Source: Bacteroides pyogenes (GTDB lineage Bacteria; Bacteroidota; Bacteroidia; Bacteroidales; Bacteroidaceae). From it: a stretch of DNA of 64,000 bases. Below, in pieces: positions 48,956 through 57,959 of this stretch. How positions within the stretch are numbered: the stretch's first letter is position 1; each line of letters opens with the position of its first letter. Under the pieces are notes generated by a model that saw only the letters and a program-made list of their open reading frames with translations, did not search any database and was not told the origin of the DNA. The translations under genes were made by a program, and so were the position numbers. The stretch is from assembly GCF_014196225.1 (NCBI RefSeq), contig NZ_JACIDI010000002.1:62001-126000 (forward strand). The letters are read 5' to 3'.

Positions 48956-49735
48956 TCAATTATTCTCGCTCGGCTTCACGGCACCGGCTTTTTCCAGTTG
49001 GGCAAACTCTTTCTTCGCCTTTTCCAATTGCTTCATGAAGGCTTCGTTGGCGTGAAGGCGTGCCACTACAGCACTTGCCACCAAACGGGCTGCGTCTACA
49101 TCGCTCTGGAAGTGGTAACCGCAAATCACTCTGCTCTGTCCCATCTCGTAGCCCCTTTCGAGGATTTCATTCTGACGCGCCGGATTGATTTCCGCCAGAA
49201 CAAGGGCGGTGGCCCAACCGATAGCTGTATGTCCCGAGGGATATGAACCGTTGGTAGAGAGTTCTTTCTGTTGTTCGGGATTGCAAGTGTTTTCTTTAAA
49301 GAAGCTGAACGGACGCACACGCATGTAGTGCTCTTTGGCATGGCGTGTTGCCAAATCGCCCGCATCTTCTCTCATATTGATAACGAGCTTGTGTATCTCG
49401 GGCGTCTTTTCTTTGCTGATTTCTATGCCGAAAGCTTCAGAAAAAGCCATAGGCACACCATTTCCGCCTACACGGGCATCTCTCACAGCCTGATCGCCGC
49501 GCGGAGTGTCTCTCAGCAATTTTCCCCAGTCGTATTGGGCTTTGTCATTCAAAAAAACAATACTGTTGGCAGCCGGAGGAGGAGGAAGAAGTTTCAGGCT
49601 GTTCGCCACTTCGGAGATTTCGAGGAAGTACAAATCGGGATGAGTCCTTTTGTCTTTGATTTTGGTTTCTTGCGCGAATACGCTAACTGTAAACAGAGTA
49701 CAAACGAGTACGAGTAACGAAAATTTTGCTTTCAT
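48956..49735 (-). CDS. Class A non-specific acid phosphatase (PAP2 superfamily)
   Basis: A 259-residue secreted phosphatase with a signal peptide ([16 protein letters not shown]). The three PAP2 motifs are complete: KEHYMRVRP (Lys-x6-Arg-Pro), SYPSGHT (catalytic-pocket His) and [14 protein letters not shown] (nucleophile His). The class A N-terminal features and size match PhoN/PhoC enzymes, which release phosphate from many organic monoesters in the periplasm. The ATG at 49733-49735 is used instead of a TTG upstream. It is co-directional with the porin-like gene. Confidence 0.93.
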   Translation of the reverse strand: MKAKFSLLVLVCTLFTVSVFAQETKIKDKRTHPDLYFLEISEVANSLKLLPPPPAANSIVFLNDKAQYDWGKLLRDTPRGDQAVRDARVGGNGVPMAFSEAFGIEISKEKTPEIHKLVINMREDAGDLATRHAKEHYMRVRPFSFFKENTCNPEQQKELSTNGSYPSGHTAIGWATALVLAEINPARQNEILERGYEMGQSRVICGYHFQSDVDAARLVASAVVARLHANEAFMKQLEKAKKEFAQLEKAGAVKPSENN

Positions 49736-49844
49736 AATAAACAAATTTTGCGGTTAATAAATAGTTTAGTTAAATAGTTTCGTTTTTTCTCCGGCGATAC
49801 GGCCCCCCACATCCGGACGGTCTCCCGTTCACCGGAACCGGCAG

Positions 49845-49875
49845 CAAAAGTATGTATTAATACCCCGGCAAAAAA
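49845..49875 (-). promoter_or_regulatory. Promoter candidate for the acid phosphatase
   Basis: TACTTTTG (49845-49852) on the minus strand, preceded by a TTTTTTG tract at 49869-49875. It would give a leader of about 100 bases. Confidence 0.5.
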
Positions 49876-50002
49876 GTTGCGTTTATTGATTTCAGTCATT
49901 CAACCGGATGCAACATCGGGCAATTTGCAAAGTCGGATATAACCCGATGCACGGCAGAGAGACAGCAGGAATCGTTTGTCTCCGCTCATAATGGAACAAA
50001 CG

Positions 50003-53000
50003 TCAGTCGATCAATTCCAATATATAATAAACGAATCCCACAGCCGGATATTCCTCTTTCAGGTATTCCTTGAGTTCCTGCTCATTCGCCTTGATTTTGT
50101 TATTGATCAAGCGGCTGATTACAGGATTCAGATTTCCGTACAATCCCAATATGCCCGGAACATCAGTGCGCTTCACACGCGGATTGGCAATAAGCAACGC
50201 CAGCACTCTGGCCTGCTGATGGTCGTAACTGGAGAACCGGAGTATATCATTCAGGAGCACAGGGTCTGTAACGCTCAACACTTCGTACATGGACAGAATG
50301 AGACGGTCCACCCGCCTTACCACTTCTTTCGCGCCCGAAGCTATCTTCACTTCCAGTTCCTTGTCGAACTTCTTATTCACCAACCGCTCGTTCGCGGCGG
50401 TTATTCCCTCTCTTATATGCCGGTATTCACCGATGCTCGCCGCTATTTCCTCTTTGATCTCCAGCAGAGAAAGCCTATCGTCCGCCTGCTTCAGCAATCG
50501 CAGCAAGCGGATGCGCTCATCGCGGCGGGTACACAAAAGCGCTTCATCGATCCGGATGCCCAACCCTTCGGATACTTTATCGGGTTGTGCGATCTCATCC
50601 AAGCGGCAACGCATCTGCTCCACATACCGGAGAATAAGCGCCAGTGCGTCGCCGGAGAAAACATGCCCGTAAGCGCGCTTCAGTTTCAGGAATTCATCAT
50701 TTACTTTATCAAGGGGCATTTGCGCCGTCTTCTCTTTTAGAAGAAGGAACTCATTCCTCAAACCCTTATTTACGCCTTCCAATTCCAGACAGCCTTCCAT
50801 ATCTTCAGCATAGCGTACGGATTCACGTTCCAAGCCGGTAAGCAGATTCATCCACTGCTCATTACCGCTTACAGCACTTTTTATCCGCTCGATATTGTTC
50901 GATTTCTCAGCTTCCGCCGCCTCTGCAAGCATGAATGGCTTGTCGAAAGCCTCCGTACCTGCTATCCATTCGGCTTGCTCTTTTAGTTTCTTCAGCAGGC
51001 ACAATGTAGCCTCGCGGTTCCGGTTGATAATATCGTTCGTGAGCCGGGTAATAAGCGCATACGTTTTCTTGCGTTCAGCCGCATCGGGGTCTATCGTCTC
51101 AATCTCGGCTCTCAGGCAAGCCACCTCCTCGCGCGACGCCTCGTCGGACAAGTCGTAAAGCAACTCCAGATCGTCCACCCGCCCCTTCAAAGCTTCCATC
51201 CGCCGCAGTATCTGCTTTTTCGTACTGCTCCTGCGCCGAAAGTAACCGCCCACAGCCAAAGCGATAATACCCAAAACAAGTATGGCTGTAATGACAACAA
51301 AACGCAAGTTGAAAGTGCTTCCGGGAGCGAACGCCACCCAGCGGGGGACATCTTCGCGGTCGATGCCGATGGTAAGCACACCGAGATCCGAACCGAGACA
51401 GAGCCGTCCGTTACAAACAAAAGCAGCGGCGGGATTAAAGCGTATATCGGTATAGTATTTCCCCTTGTCGCAAATACGCCCGCCGCTGATGGAAAATTTC
51501 CGGATTCCGAATTCGGGTAATGCGTAGAACAGCGTATCGTTGGCATACAGCAATCTGTTATGCCCCCTCACCCGGAGGGTATCATCAGGGTTTTGCGAAA
51601 GAATATGATGATTGGTCAGAGTAATAAGAGCGGGGCGATAACCTTCGGTAGCGATCAGGTCTCTGATAAACGAGTTTTTTTCCGTACCGGAAACCGGCTT
51701 GAATGCCGTATCCGGACTTACATAAAATATGCCGTCGTTGAGTGTAGACAAGTATAAGAGGCCGGAATGTCTGGGAGCAAAGAAAGAAGTCACGTAGCGG
51801 TCTTTAAAAACGGAAACGGTATCTGCTCCGCCGTCCTCACCGACAATCACCAGACCGTCCTGCACTCCCAAGAGAAGTTCGTCGCCGTCTTTCTTTTTCT
51901 TGAGCCAAGAGGCGGTTATCTTGTCTTTGGAGCGATACACCGTAGCCGGCGAATGAAACAGACGGTTCTCCATCAGGTTTCCGGAGACTTTGAGCCGCTT
52001 CACCTCCTGGCGGGTGTTGCGATAATAAAGCCGATTCCCGGACATGTCCATCCAGACGATCTGTTCCTCTTTCGGAAAAGAACAAATCTGCGATGCCGAA
52101 AATTCACCTTTCCGCTGACGGTATAGCTCGTTGCCGGAAGTCAGGTAATAGAGAAAGTCGGCTTCCATACACGCCGCTTTCACGGAAATATCTCCATTGA
52201 AAATGCCCAGATGATGAGGAACCCTCCAAAGAGCGCGTTCGGTAAGCAGCAAGGTAAAATCTTTGTTAGGGTCGGGCATTACAACATTCCGGCATCCGGC
52301 AGGGATTTTCCTGCGCAGCGGAATAAGAACGAACTTCTCGAGGTCATCGCTCAGCAGCAGATTATCGGTACCTGCCAGATAGTAGACGCCTCCTGCCCGA
52401 TAGCAGAGCTTGGGAGCGAACTCCAGTTGTATTTCTTTCAACAATCCGCCATCGGTACGGTTCAGAAAGAGTGTGTTATCAGACAAGACGAAGAGGGTAT
52501 CGTTGCAGACAGACACGTGGTCGACGAAACGTCTCGGATGAATCACACGCCCGGCGTGGCGTACCATATCGAACAGAAAAACGCCCTGCTCAGTGGAAGC
52601 AAACAAAATGCTGTCTTTATAGGAACACAGATTATTGACTACGAAAGATTTGTTATACAAACTGTCCCAAACGTCCTGAGAGGGGTAAAGCAGGCGAAGC
52701 GAATCCGGAGAGGCTTTCGGTGAAAGAACGTAGAGTCCCTGGCTGGTAGCCACATAAACCGAATCGCGTATCAGAGCTATGTCATAAGGCGAATATCTGT
52801 TTTTCTTCTGAGGAATAAAATAGGTCTTCAGATTCCGCGCCCCGTGCTCATCCATCTCCCATTTCTGCAAGCCGGAGTTTCTTACTCCTATCCAGCATAT
52901 CTCTTTGCGTGAGTCGGTTTTTTCAGATACAACCTTATAGATACGATCTTCTCCGATATCGTAAACGCGCCGTTCATCGCCTCTCAAACGCCAGAGAGCG

Positions 53001-53176
53001 CCCGTTTCACCGCCCACCCAGACTATACTGTCGGCTCCGGACGACAAAGAAGACAGCCGCTCGTCGAAGCAGTATTCCGTTTCGCCCAGCGTGTTTATCT
53101 TTTCAACCTTTTCACAACTCGCAGTTACGAAAACGCATATAAGGAAGATAATGACGTACGATATATTTGTTCTCAT
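50003..53176 (-). CDS. Large transmembrane propeller sensor with unassigned cytoplasmic half
   Basis: A 1057-residue protein. The N-terminus (SYVIIFLICVFVTASCEK) is a signal with a lipobox-like cysteine. Residues about 30-620 contain repeated short beta motifs (IWVGGETGALWRL, VYVATSQGLYVLS, ILFASTEQGVFLFD), as in two-component-regulator propellers. One membrane helix spans about 626-648 (FVVITAILVLGIIALAVGGY). The cytoplasmic about 410 residues are almost entirely helical, with no histidine-kinase, AraC or sigma-factor motif visible. The last about 70 residues (ALLIANPRVKRTDVPGILGL) might be a winged or other HTH. A role in sensing an external signal and controlling transcription is inferred. 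The ATG at 53176 begins the signal peptide. Confidence 0.7.
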   Translation of the reverse strand: MRTNISYVIIFLICVFVTASCEKVEKINTLGETEYCFDERLSSLSSGADSIVWVGGETGALWRLRGDERRVYDIGEDRIYKVVSEKTDSRKEICWIGVRNSGLQKWEMDEHGARNLKTYFIPQKKNRYSPYDIALIRDSVYVATSQGLYVLSPKASPDSLRLLYPSQDVWDSLYNKSFVVNNLCSYKDSILFASTEQGVFLFDMVRHAGRVIHPRRFVDHVSVCNDTLFVLSDNTLFLNRTDGGLLKEIQLEFAPKLCYRAGGVYYLAGTDNLLLSDDLEKFVLIPLRRKIPAGCRNVVMPDPNKDFTLLLTERALWRVPHHLGIFNGDISVKAACMEADFLYYLTSGNELYRQRKGEFSASQICSFPKEEQIVWMDMSGNRLYYRNTRQEVKRLKVSGNLMENRLFHSPATVYRSKDKITASWLKKKKDGDELLLGVQDGLVIVGEDGGADTVSVFKDRYVTSFFAPRHSGLLYLSTLNDGIFYVSPDTAFKPVSGTEKNSFIRDLIATEGYRPALITLTNHHILSQNPDDTLRVRGHNRLLYANDTLFYALPEFGIRKFSISGGRICDKGKYYTDIRFNPAAAFVCNGRLCLGSDLGVLTIGIDREDVPRWVAFAPGSTFNLRFVVITAILVLGIIALAVGGYFRRRSSTKKQILRRMEALKGRVDDLELLYDLSDEASREEVACLRAEIETIDPDAAERKKTYALITRLTNDIINRNREATLCLLKKLKEQAEWIAGTEAFDKPFMLAEAAEAEKSNNIERIKSAVSGNEQWMNLLTGLERESVRYAEDMEGCLELEGVNKGLRNEFLLLKEKTAQMPLDKVNDEFLKLKRAYGHVFSGDALALILRYVEQMRCRLDEIAQPDKVSEGLGIRIDEALLCTRRDERIRLLRLLKQADDRLSLLEIKEEIAASIGEYRHIREGITAANERLVNKKFDKELEVKIASGAKEVVRRVDRLILSMYEVLSVTDPVLLNDILRFSSYDHQQARVLALLIANPRVKRTDVPGILGLYGNLNPVISRLINNKIKANEQELKEYLKEEYPAVGFVYYILELID

Positions 53177-53299
53177 GCGGGATACTTTATGACTATTATT
53201 TTTAAACCGGTTCTTTAGAATCGCTTGCAACGATATGACAAACTTACACAAAAATATTTATTTACGGGCTCATCTTCACAAACAAATGTGCGCTCGCTT

Positions 53300-53450
53300 A
53301 CAGCAGCCATATATACCCGGCGCGGTGTATATATATGGTCAGCATGGTAGACATATATAGTCATGTATAATGAATATATATGGTCATATATAGTGGATAT
53401 ATATGGCTACCACGCTGGGCATATATACTCACCATGGTGAATATATATAG
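53300..53450. repeat. Second AT-rich tandem array with about 22-bp period
   Basis: TATATA-centred units recur near 53307, 53327, 53350, 53372, 53395, 53419 and 53440, separated by mostly 20-24 bp. They are linked by the same GGCTACC and CACCATGGTG elements seen in the array at 1905-2058, but are more degenerate. The array fills much of the 53177-53508 gap between the propeller protein start and the mnmA stop. No gene is seen there. Confidence 0.8.
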
Positions 53451-53508
53451 AAATGGAAGGGTGTAAAAAACGAACGTGGAAAAGCCGGAAACGAACCTCC
53501 TAGGAAAC

Positions 53509-54576
53509 CTATACGATAATGCCTCCTCCCAACAGCAAACCGTCTTTGTAGAATGCTGCCGCCTGCCCCGGAGCAATGGCAGCCAGCGGTTCGTGCAACT
53601 GCACATGCAGCAGATTGTCGGGAGTCACCGTCACCGTGCAATGGTTTTCCTGCTTCCGGTAGCGGATTTTTACTGTCACATCGTCGTGTCCCAACAGGCG
53701 GTCTGCACAGACCATGTTCCAGTCTTTGAGCAACATTTCCGTTTTTTCCAGCGACTGCAACGGGGCAAGCGTCACTTCATTCTTTAGCGGATCGATCTCT
53801 TTCACGAACACGGCACGATTGAGATGAATGCCCAATCCCCGCCGCTGCCCGAAGGTATAGAAAGGATACCCCTCGTGCCAACCGATAAAACCGCCGTTTT
53901 CATCGATGAATTTCCCTCTCCCCACAACTTCGGCAAACGACTGCCCCTTATCGGCAAACCACCTTTTCAGAAAGCTCCGGTAATCCATCGGGCAAAAGCA
54001 AACGCCCAGGCTATCCTTTTTCACCGAGACTTCATGGAATCCTTTATCCGCCGCCTGAGCGCGCGCCTCTGTCTTGCTAATGTCGCCCATCGGCAGAAGC
54101 ATTCTCCGGAGAATTTCCTGCGGAAGCCCCCACAAAAAGAAAGTTTGGTCTTTATCACCATCGGCGGCGTATGTAATATAATAGGTGTCATCCATTTTCA
54201 CCTTACGCGCATAATGTCCCGTAGCAATATGATACACCCCCATTTCATCGGCTATGCGGGCAAGCAACGGCCATTTCAGGAAGTTGTTGCACAGCGTACA
54301 GGGGACAGGTGTACGCCCCGCCATATACTCCCGCACGAAGTACTCCATAATCTGTTCGCGAAACAGCGTGCGGGCATCATACGTGATATGAGCGATTCCC
54401 AGCTTCTCCGACAATTCGCGCGCATCGTCCGAAGAGGCGGTGGAGCCGTCGATCTCGTAGAAACGAAAGGTGACTCCGGTTACCTCGTAACCGGCTTCAA
54501 GCAGGCGCATGGCGGCAACAGAACTGTCCGTCCCCCCGCTCATTCCCAATAATACCCGTTTGTTCTCTTCCATCAT
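53509..54576 (-). CDS. mnmA: tRNA-specific 2-thiouridylase (MnmA paralogue)
   Basis: A 355-residue enzyme that activates U34 of tRNA with ATP and inserts sulfur. The PP-loop GMSGGTDSS (11-19) differs from the usual SGGVDSS by Thr for Val. The two catalytic cysteines are Cys96 in [11 protein letters not shown] and Cys193 in [14 protein letters not shown]. The length matches the family. Bacteroides often code more than one MnmA, so this may be a specialised copy. Two adjacent ATGs (54576, 54573) are possible. It is divergent from the SNF2 gene. Confidence 0.92.
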   Translation of the reverse strand: MMEENKRVLLGMSGGTDSSVAAMRLLEAGYEVTGVTFRFYEIDGSTASSDDARELSEKLGIAHITYDARTLFREQIMEYFVREYMAGRTPVPCTLCNNFLKWPLLARIADEMGVYHIATGHYARKVKMDDTYYITYAADGDKDQTFFLWGLPQEILRRMLLPMGDISKTEARAQAADKGFHEVSVKKDSLGVCFCPMDYRSFLKRWFADKGQSFAEVVGRGKFIDENGGFIGWHEGYPFYTFGQRRGLGIHLNRAVFVKEIDPLKNEVTLAPLQSLEKTEMLLKDWNMVCADRLLGHDDVTVKIRYRKQENHCTVTVTPDNLLHVQLHEPLAAIAPGQAAAFYKDGLLLGGGIIV

Positions 54577-54580
54577 GCCG

Positions 54581-54588
54581 CAAAATTA
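54581..54588 (-). promoter_or_regulatory. -7 box close to mnmA
   Basis: TAATTTTG on the minus strand is a perfect TAnnTTTG match, but it lies only 4 bp upstream of the first ATG. If used, transcription would begin at about the start codon. No TTTG at -33. Confidence 0.3.
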
Positions 54589-54666
54589 CGTATTTTTCCG
54601 ATGTGAACTTTCTGCAGAAGCTGTGATTTTCACGCTAAAGAAAGGATATGAATCAATTTTTTTATT

Positions 54667-54674
54667 TAAGTTTG
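54667..54674 (+). promoter_or_regulatory. -7 box of the SNF2 helicase gene
   Basis: TAAGTTTG, a perfect TAnnTTTG match, is 14 bp before the ATG, giving a very short leader. Confidence 0.45.
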
Positions 54675-54688
54675 CAGATTAAAGAAAA

Positions 54689-57600
54689 ATGAGAATGAAA
54701 GAATACGCACCTACCGAACAACTCGTAATCGTTCTTACAGAGCACCCTGTGTTCGGTCTGCTGCTGATTCCGTATACTTCCGAAAAAAGAGCCGACGGAA
54801 CGGTTCTCCTTCTCGAACAGGCCTTTCATGCCTCTGCCGAAGCCATGTCCCGCATGAGCGGGACCGAGCGGCAAGCCATCACCATCGCTTCGCACTATAC
54901 AGAGAAGTACCTGATGGAGGTCTACTCGCGGGAGAAAACAGTTTCCCGCTTCCTTCGCAAACTCTCCGGCGAACCGGAAAAGGTCAGGCGCTCCATCCGT
55001 CCGTTTATCGAGAAAAAGTTGCAGGAAATGCTGGTGCTCATACGCCGGTCGGACATACCGCTCTATCAAAAGCTTTCGGGCAGCAAGCAGTTGTACGCGC
55101 ATCATCTCTACCGCATACACCCGAAAGATGTTGAAATCCGATTCTGCTTCCATCTGGACGAAGCCGTATTCTGCTACCGGCTTCAGTGCATCTACGAGGG
55201 AAAGGTTGTCTCCATACGCGAACAGAAACCGGCTGTGGTACTCACATCCTCTCCCGCTTCACTGCTGCTGGGCATGGAGCTGTATTTTTTTCCTCATATC
55301 GAGAGCGCGCGGTTGCTGCCTTTCACCAAGAAAGAGACAATCTGCGCCGAGGCGACCCAAGCGGATAAATATATCGAAAACATCCTTATCCCGACGGCAC
55401 GCTACCACGAGATAGAAGTCGAAGGGCTGAAGTTCACGGAAGAGCCGTGCGACTGCGAAGCGCGGCTGACTGTGGAAGAAACCGTATACGAGGAGCCTCT
55501 TTTGCATTTGAGCTTTCATTACGGCGAGGAAACTTTCCTTCCCGGAAGCGACGCCGGACTGAAAAAGATCGTACGAAGAAAGAGTAGCGATGAAATCGTG
55601 TTTTTTCGCCGAGACGAAGTGAAAGAGGCGTGGCTTCAGGAGCAACTCTCCGATGCCGGGCTGCAACGTATCAGCGAAGCCCATTTCAGGCTGTCGCCCG
55701 ATGCTCCCGAAAAGTCTGCGGAAGAATGGATCCGCAACCACCGGGAATTGCTGCAAAATCATTTCCGCTTGGCGGGCAATATGGGTAAAAGTCCTTATTG
55801 CCTCGATGAGATACGCATCGAGCAGGGAGTCGACGACACTCCCGACTGGTTCGAGCTGCGCATTACCGTAGTAATAGGAGATATTCGCCTCCCCTTTTCA
55901 CGCTTCCGGAAGCATATCCTCGAAGAAAAGAGAGAGTTTCTTCTACCCGACGGGCGCATCATCCTTCTACCGGAAGAGTGGTTCAGCAAATACGCGAATG
56001 CGCTGGAGATGGGGATACAGACCGAAACGGGAATCCGCCTGAAGCGTTCGTTCGCAGGTGTTGTGCAATCGGCATTGGAAAGCGAAGGAACGAGACAAAC
56101 GCCCGTGCTCAGACAGCTTGAAGAAATACCTGCCCCCGCATCACTCGACGCACGGCTCCGCCCGTATCAGCAGAAAGGCTTTTCGTGGCTGGTACATCTG
56201 TACGAACAGGGATTCGGCGGTTGTCTGGCAGATGATATGGGGCTGGGGAAAACTTTACAGACATTGGCTCTGCTCCAATACATCTATCAGCCCTCCACCC
56301 AAGCGGAAAGCGATACGGCAGAGATATGCGCGCCACCCGTCGAGCCGGTCAAAATGCCGGAAGCGGATGAAGACGGGCAGTTTCTACTGTTTTCTTTCGA
56401 CACCGAGGAAGATTGGCTTCCCGCCGCTCAAGAAATCAGAGGAAAGGAATCACCAAAGGCTGACTATTCCCCTCGGCAAAGGAAGACTGCCCGAAAACCT
56501 GCCACGCTGGTCATCGTACCTACCTCCTTACTACACAATTGGCGGAGGGAAGCCAAACGCTTCACAAGACTTTCCGTAGGCGAATACAACGGATCGACCG
56601 TCATCTCCCGCAAACATCCCGAACGATTCTTCGGACGCTACCAGCTCGTTCTCACAACCTATGGAATGATGCGGAACAACATCGACCTGCTCTGTTCGTA
56701 TTGCTTCGAGTACGTAGTGCTCGACGAAAGCCAGCACATCAAGAACAGCGATTCGCTCACTTTCCAGGCGGCCATCCGGCTGGAATGCAAGCACCGTCTG
56801 GCGCTGACGGGTACGCCGATTGAAAACTCTCTCAAGGACCTATGGGCTCAATTCCGCTTTCTACAGCCCGACCTACTCGGAGAAGAAAGCGTTTTCCAGA
56901 AGCGATTCATCGCTCCCGTCAAGCAAGGGAACCGTCTCATGGAAGCCAGACTGCAACAACTCATTGCTCCCTTTATTCTCCGCCGCAGCAAACGCGAAGT
57001 AGCGCCTGAGCTGCCTGCGCTCACCGAAGAAACTATCTATTGCGACATGAGCGAGAAGCAGAAGGAGTATTACGAACAGGAAAAGAACAGTCTGCGAAAC
57101 ATACTGCTTCAACAACCGCATACGACGGGGCGGACACACGCGTTCAGCATACTGAACGGCATCCTGCGCCTGCGACAGCTGGCTTGCCATCCGCAGCTCA
57201 TCATCCCCGGATTCAACGGATATTCGGGAAAGGCGGAACAAATCATCGACACTTTCGACACGTTACGAAGCGAAGGACATAAGGTGTTGATCTTCTCCTC
57301 GTTTGTCAGCCACCTGGAGATACTTGCCGATGTGTTTCGCGAGCGAGGATGGAAGTATGCCTTACTGACAGGAGCGACAAACGACCGGCCGAAAGAAATA
57401 GCCCATTTCACCGAACAAGAAGATGTGCAGGCTTTTCTTATCTCGTTGAAAGCCGGAGGAGTAGGTCTCAACCTCACACAAGCCGATTATGTTTTTATCA
57501 TCGACCCGTGGTGGAATCCCGCCGCCGAGTCGCAAGCCATTGCCCGCGCCCACCGCATCGGGCAGGAGAAACAGGTCATCGCTTATCGGTTCATCACACA

Positions 57601-57727
57601 GGACAGCATTGAAGAGAAAATTCTTCACCTGCAAGAAAGCAAACGGAAACTGGCGGAGACTTTCATTACCGATAGCGGCACCCTGCCCGAACTGTCCAAC
57701 GAAGAGTGGGCGGAGCTGCTCAAGTAA
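54689..57727 (+). CDS. SNF2-family DNA-dependent ATPase/helicase
   Basis: A 1012-residue superfamily 2 ATPase acting on DNA or on DNA-protein complexes. The first about 480 residues are family-specific and lack a recognisable motif. The ATPase core follows: motif I LADDMGLGKTLQTL (about 514), motif Ia TLVIVPTSLLHNW, motif II LDESQH (about 678), motif III LTGTPIENSLKDLW, and in the C-terminal lobe VLIFSSFVSHLEIL, SLKAGGVGLNLTQADYVF and motif VI QAIARAHRIGQ. An acidic insertion lies between motifs I and Ia. The DESQ variant is usual for bacterial SNF2 proteins. It is monocistronic. Confidence 0.95.
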   Translation: MRMKEYAPTEQLVIVLTEHPVFGLLLIPYTSEKRADGTVLLLEQAFHASAEAMSRMSGTERQAITIASHYTEKYLMEVYSREKTVSRFLRKLSGEPEKVRRSIRPFIEKKLQEMLVLIRRSDIPLYQKLSGSKQLYAHHLYRIHPKDVEIRFCFHLDEAVFCYRLQCIYEGKVVSIREQKPAVVLTSSPASLLLGMELYFFPHIESARLLPFTKKETICAEATQADKYIENILIPTARYHEIEVEGLKFTEEPCDCEARLTVEETVYEEPLLHLSFHYGEETFLPGSDAGLKKIVRRKSSDEIVFFRRDEVKEAWLQEQLSDAGLQRISEAHFRLSPDAPEKSAEEWIRNHRELLQNHFRLAGNMGKSPYCLDEIRIEQGVDDTPDWFELRITVVIGDIRLPFSRFRKHILEEKREFLLPDGRIILLPEEWFSKYANALEMGIQTETGIRLKRSFAGVVQSALESEGTRQTPVLRQLEEIPAPASLDARLRPYQQKGFSWLVHLYEQGFGGCLADDMGLGKTLQTLALLQYIYQPSTQAESDTAEICAPPVEPVKMPEADEDGQFLLFSFDTEEDWLPAAQEIRGKESPKADYSPRQRKTARKPATLVIVPTSLLHNWRREAKRFTRLSVGEYNGSTVISRKHPERFFGRYQLVLTTYGMMRNNIDLLCSYCFEYVVLDESQHIKNSDSLTFQAAIRLECKHRLALTGTPIENSLKDLWAQFRFLQPDLLGEESVFQKRFIAPVKQGNRLMEARLQQLIAPFILRRSKREVAPELPALTEETIYCDMSEKQKEYYEQEKNSLRNILLQQPHTTGRTHAFSILNGILRLRQLACHPQLIIPGFNGYSGKAEQIIDTFDTLRSEGHKVLIFSSFVSHLEILADVFRERGWKYALLTGATNDRPKEIAHFTEQEDVQAFLISLKAGGVGLNLTQADYVFIIDPWWNPAAESQAIARAHRIGQEKQVIAYRFITQDSIEEKILHLQESKRKLAETFITDSGTLPELSNEEWAELLK

Positions 57728-57915
57728 TTGCCTGAAAATGCGGTCGAACGATCTGGCATGTCGCGCAAGCTTACCGCTTAGCCATAAGGACGGGACATCA
57801 TTCCTCTTATCGGAGCAGCCGGAAGCTATTCCCCTATAAAACAAAAAACTTCAGAAATGTATAATTTCACTGTATTCCCGGATTTTTTTATCCACAGACT
57901 CTGAGTCATTGCCCC

Positions 57916-57923
57916 TACCTTTG
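57916..57923 (+). promoter_or_regulatory. -7 box of the lyase-type locus
   Basis: TACCTTTG, a perfect TAnnTTTG match, lies 36 bp before the ATG of the first beta-helix lipoprotein gene. No clear TTTG at -33, as is often the case for regulated genes. Confidence 0.55.
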
Positions 57924-57959
57924 CCGATGCAAATTCAAATTAACCGAAATTACAAACGT

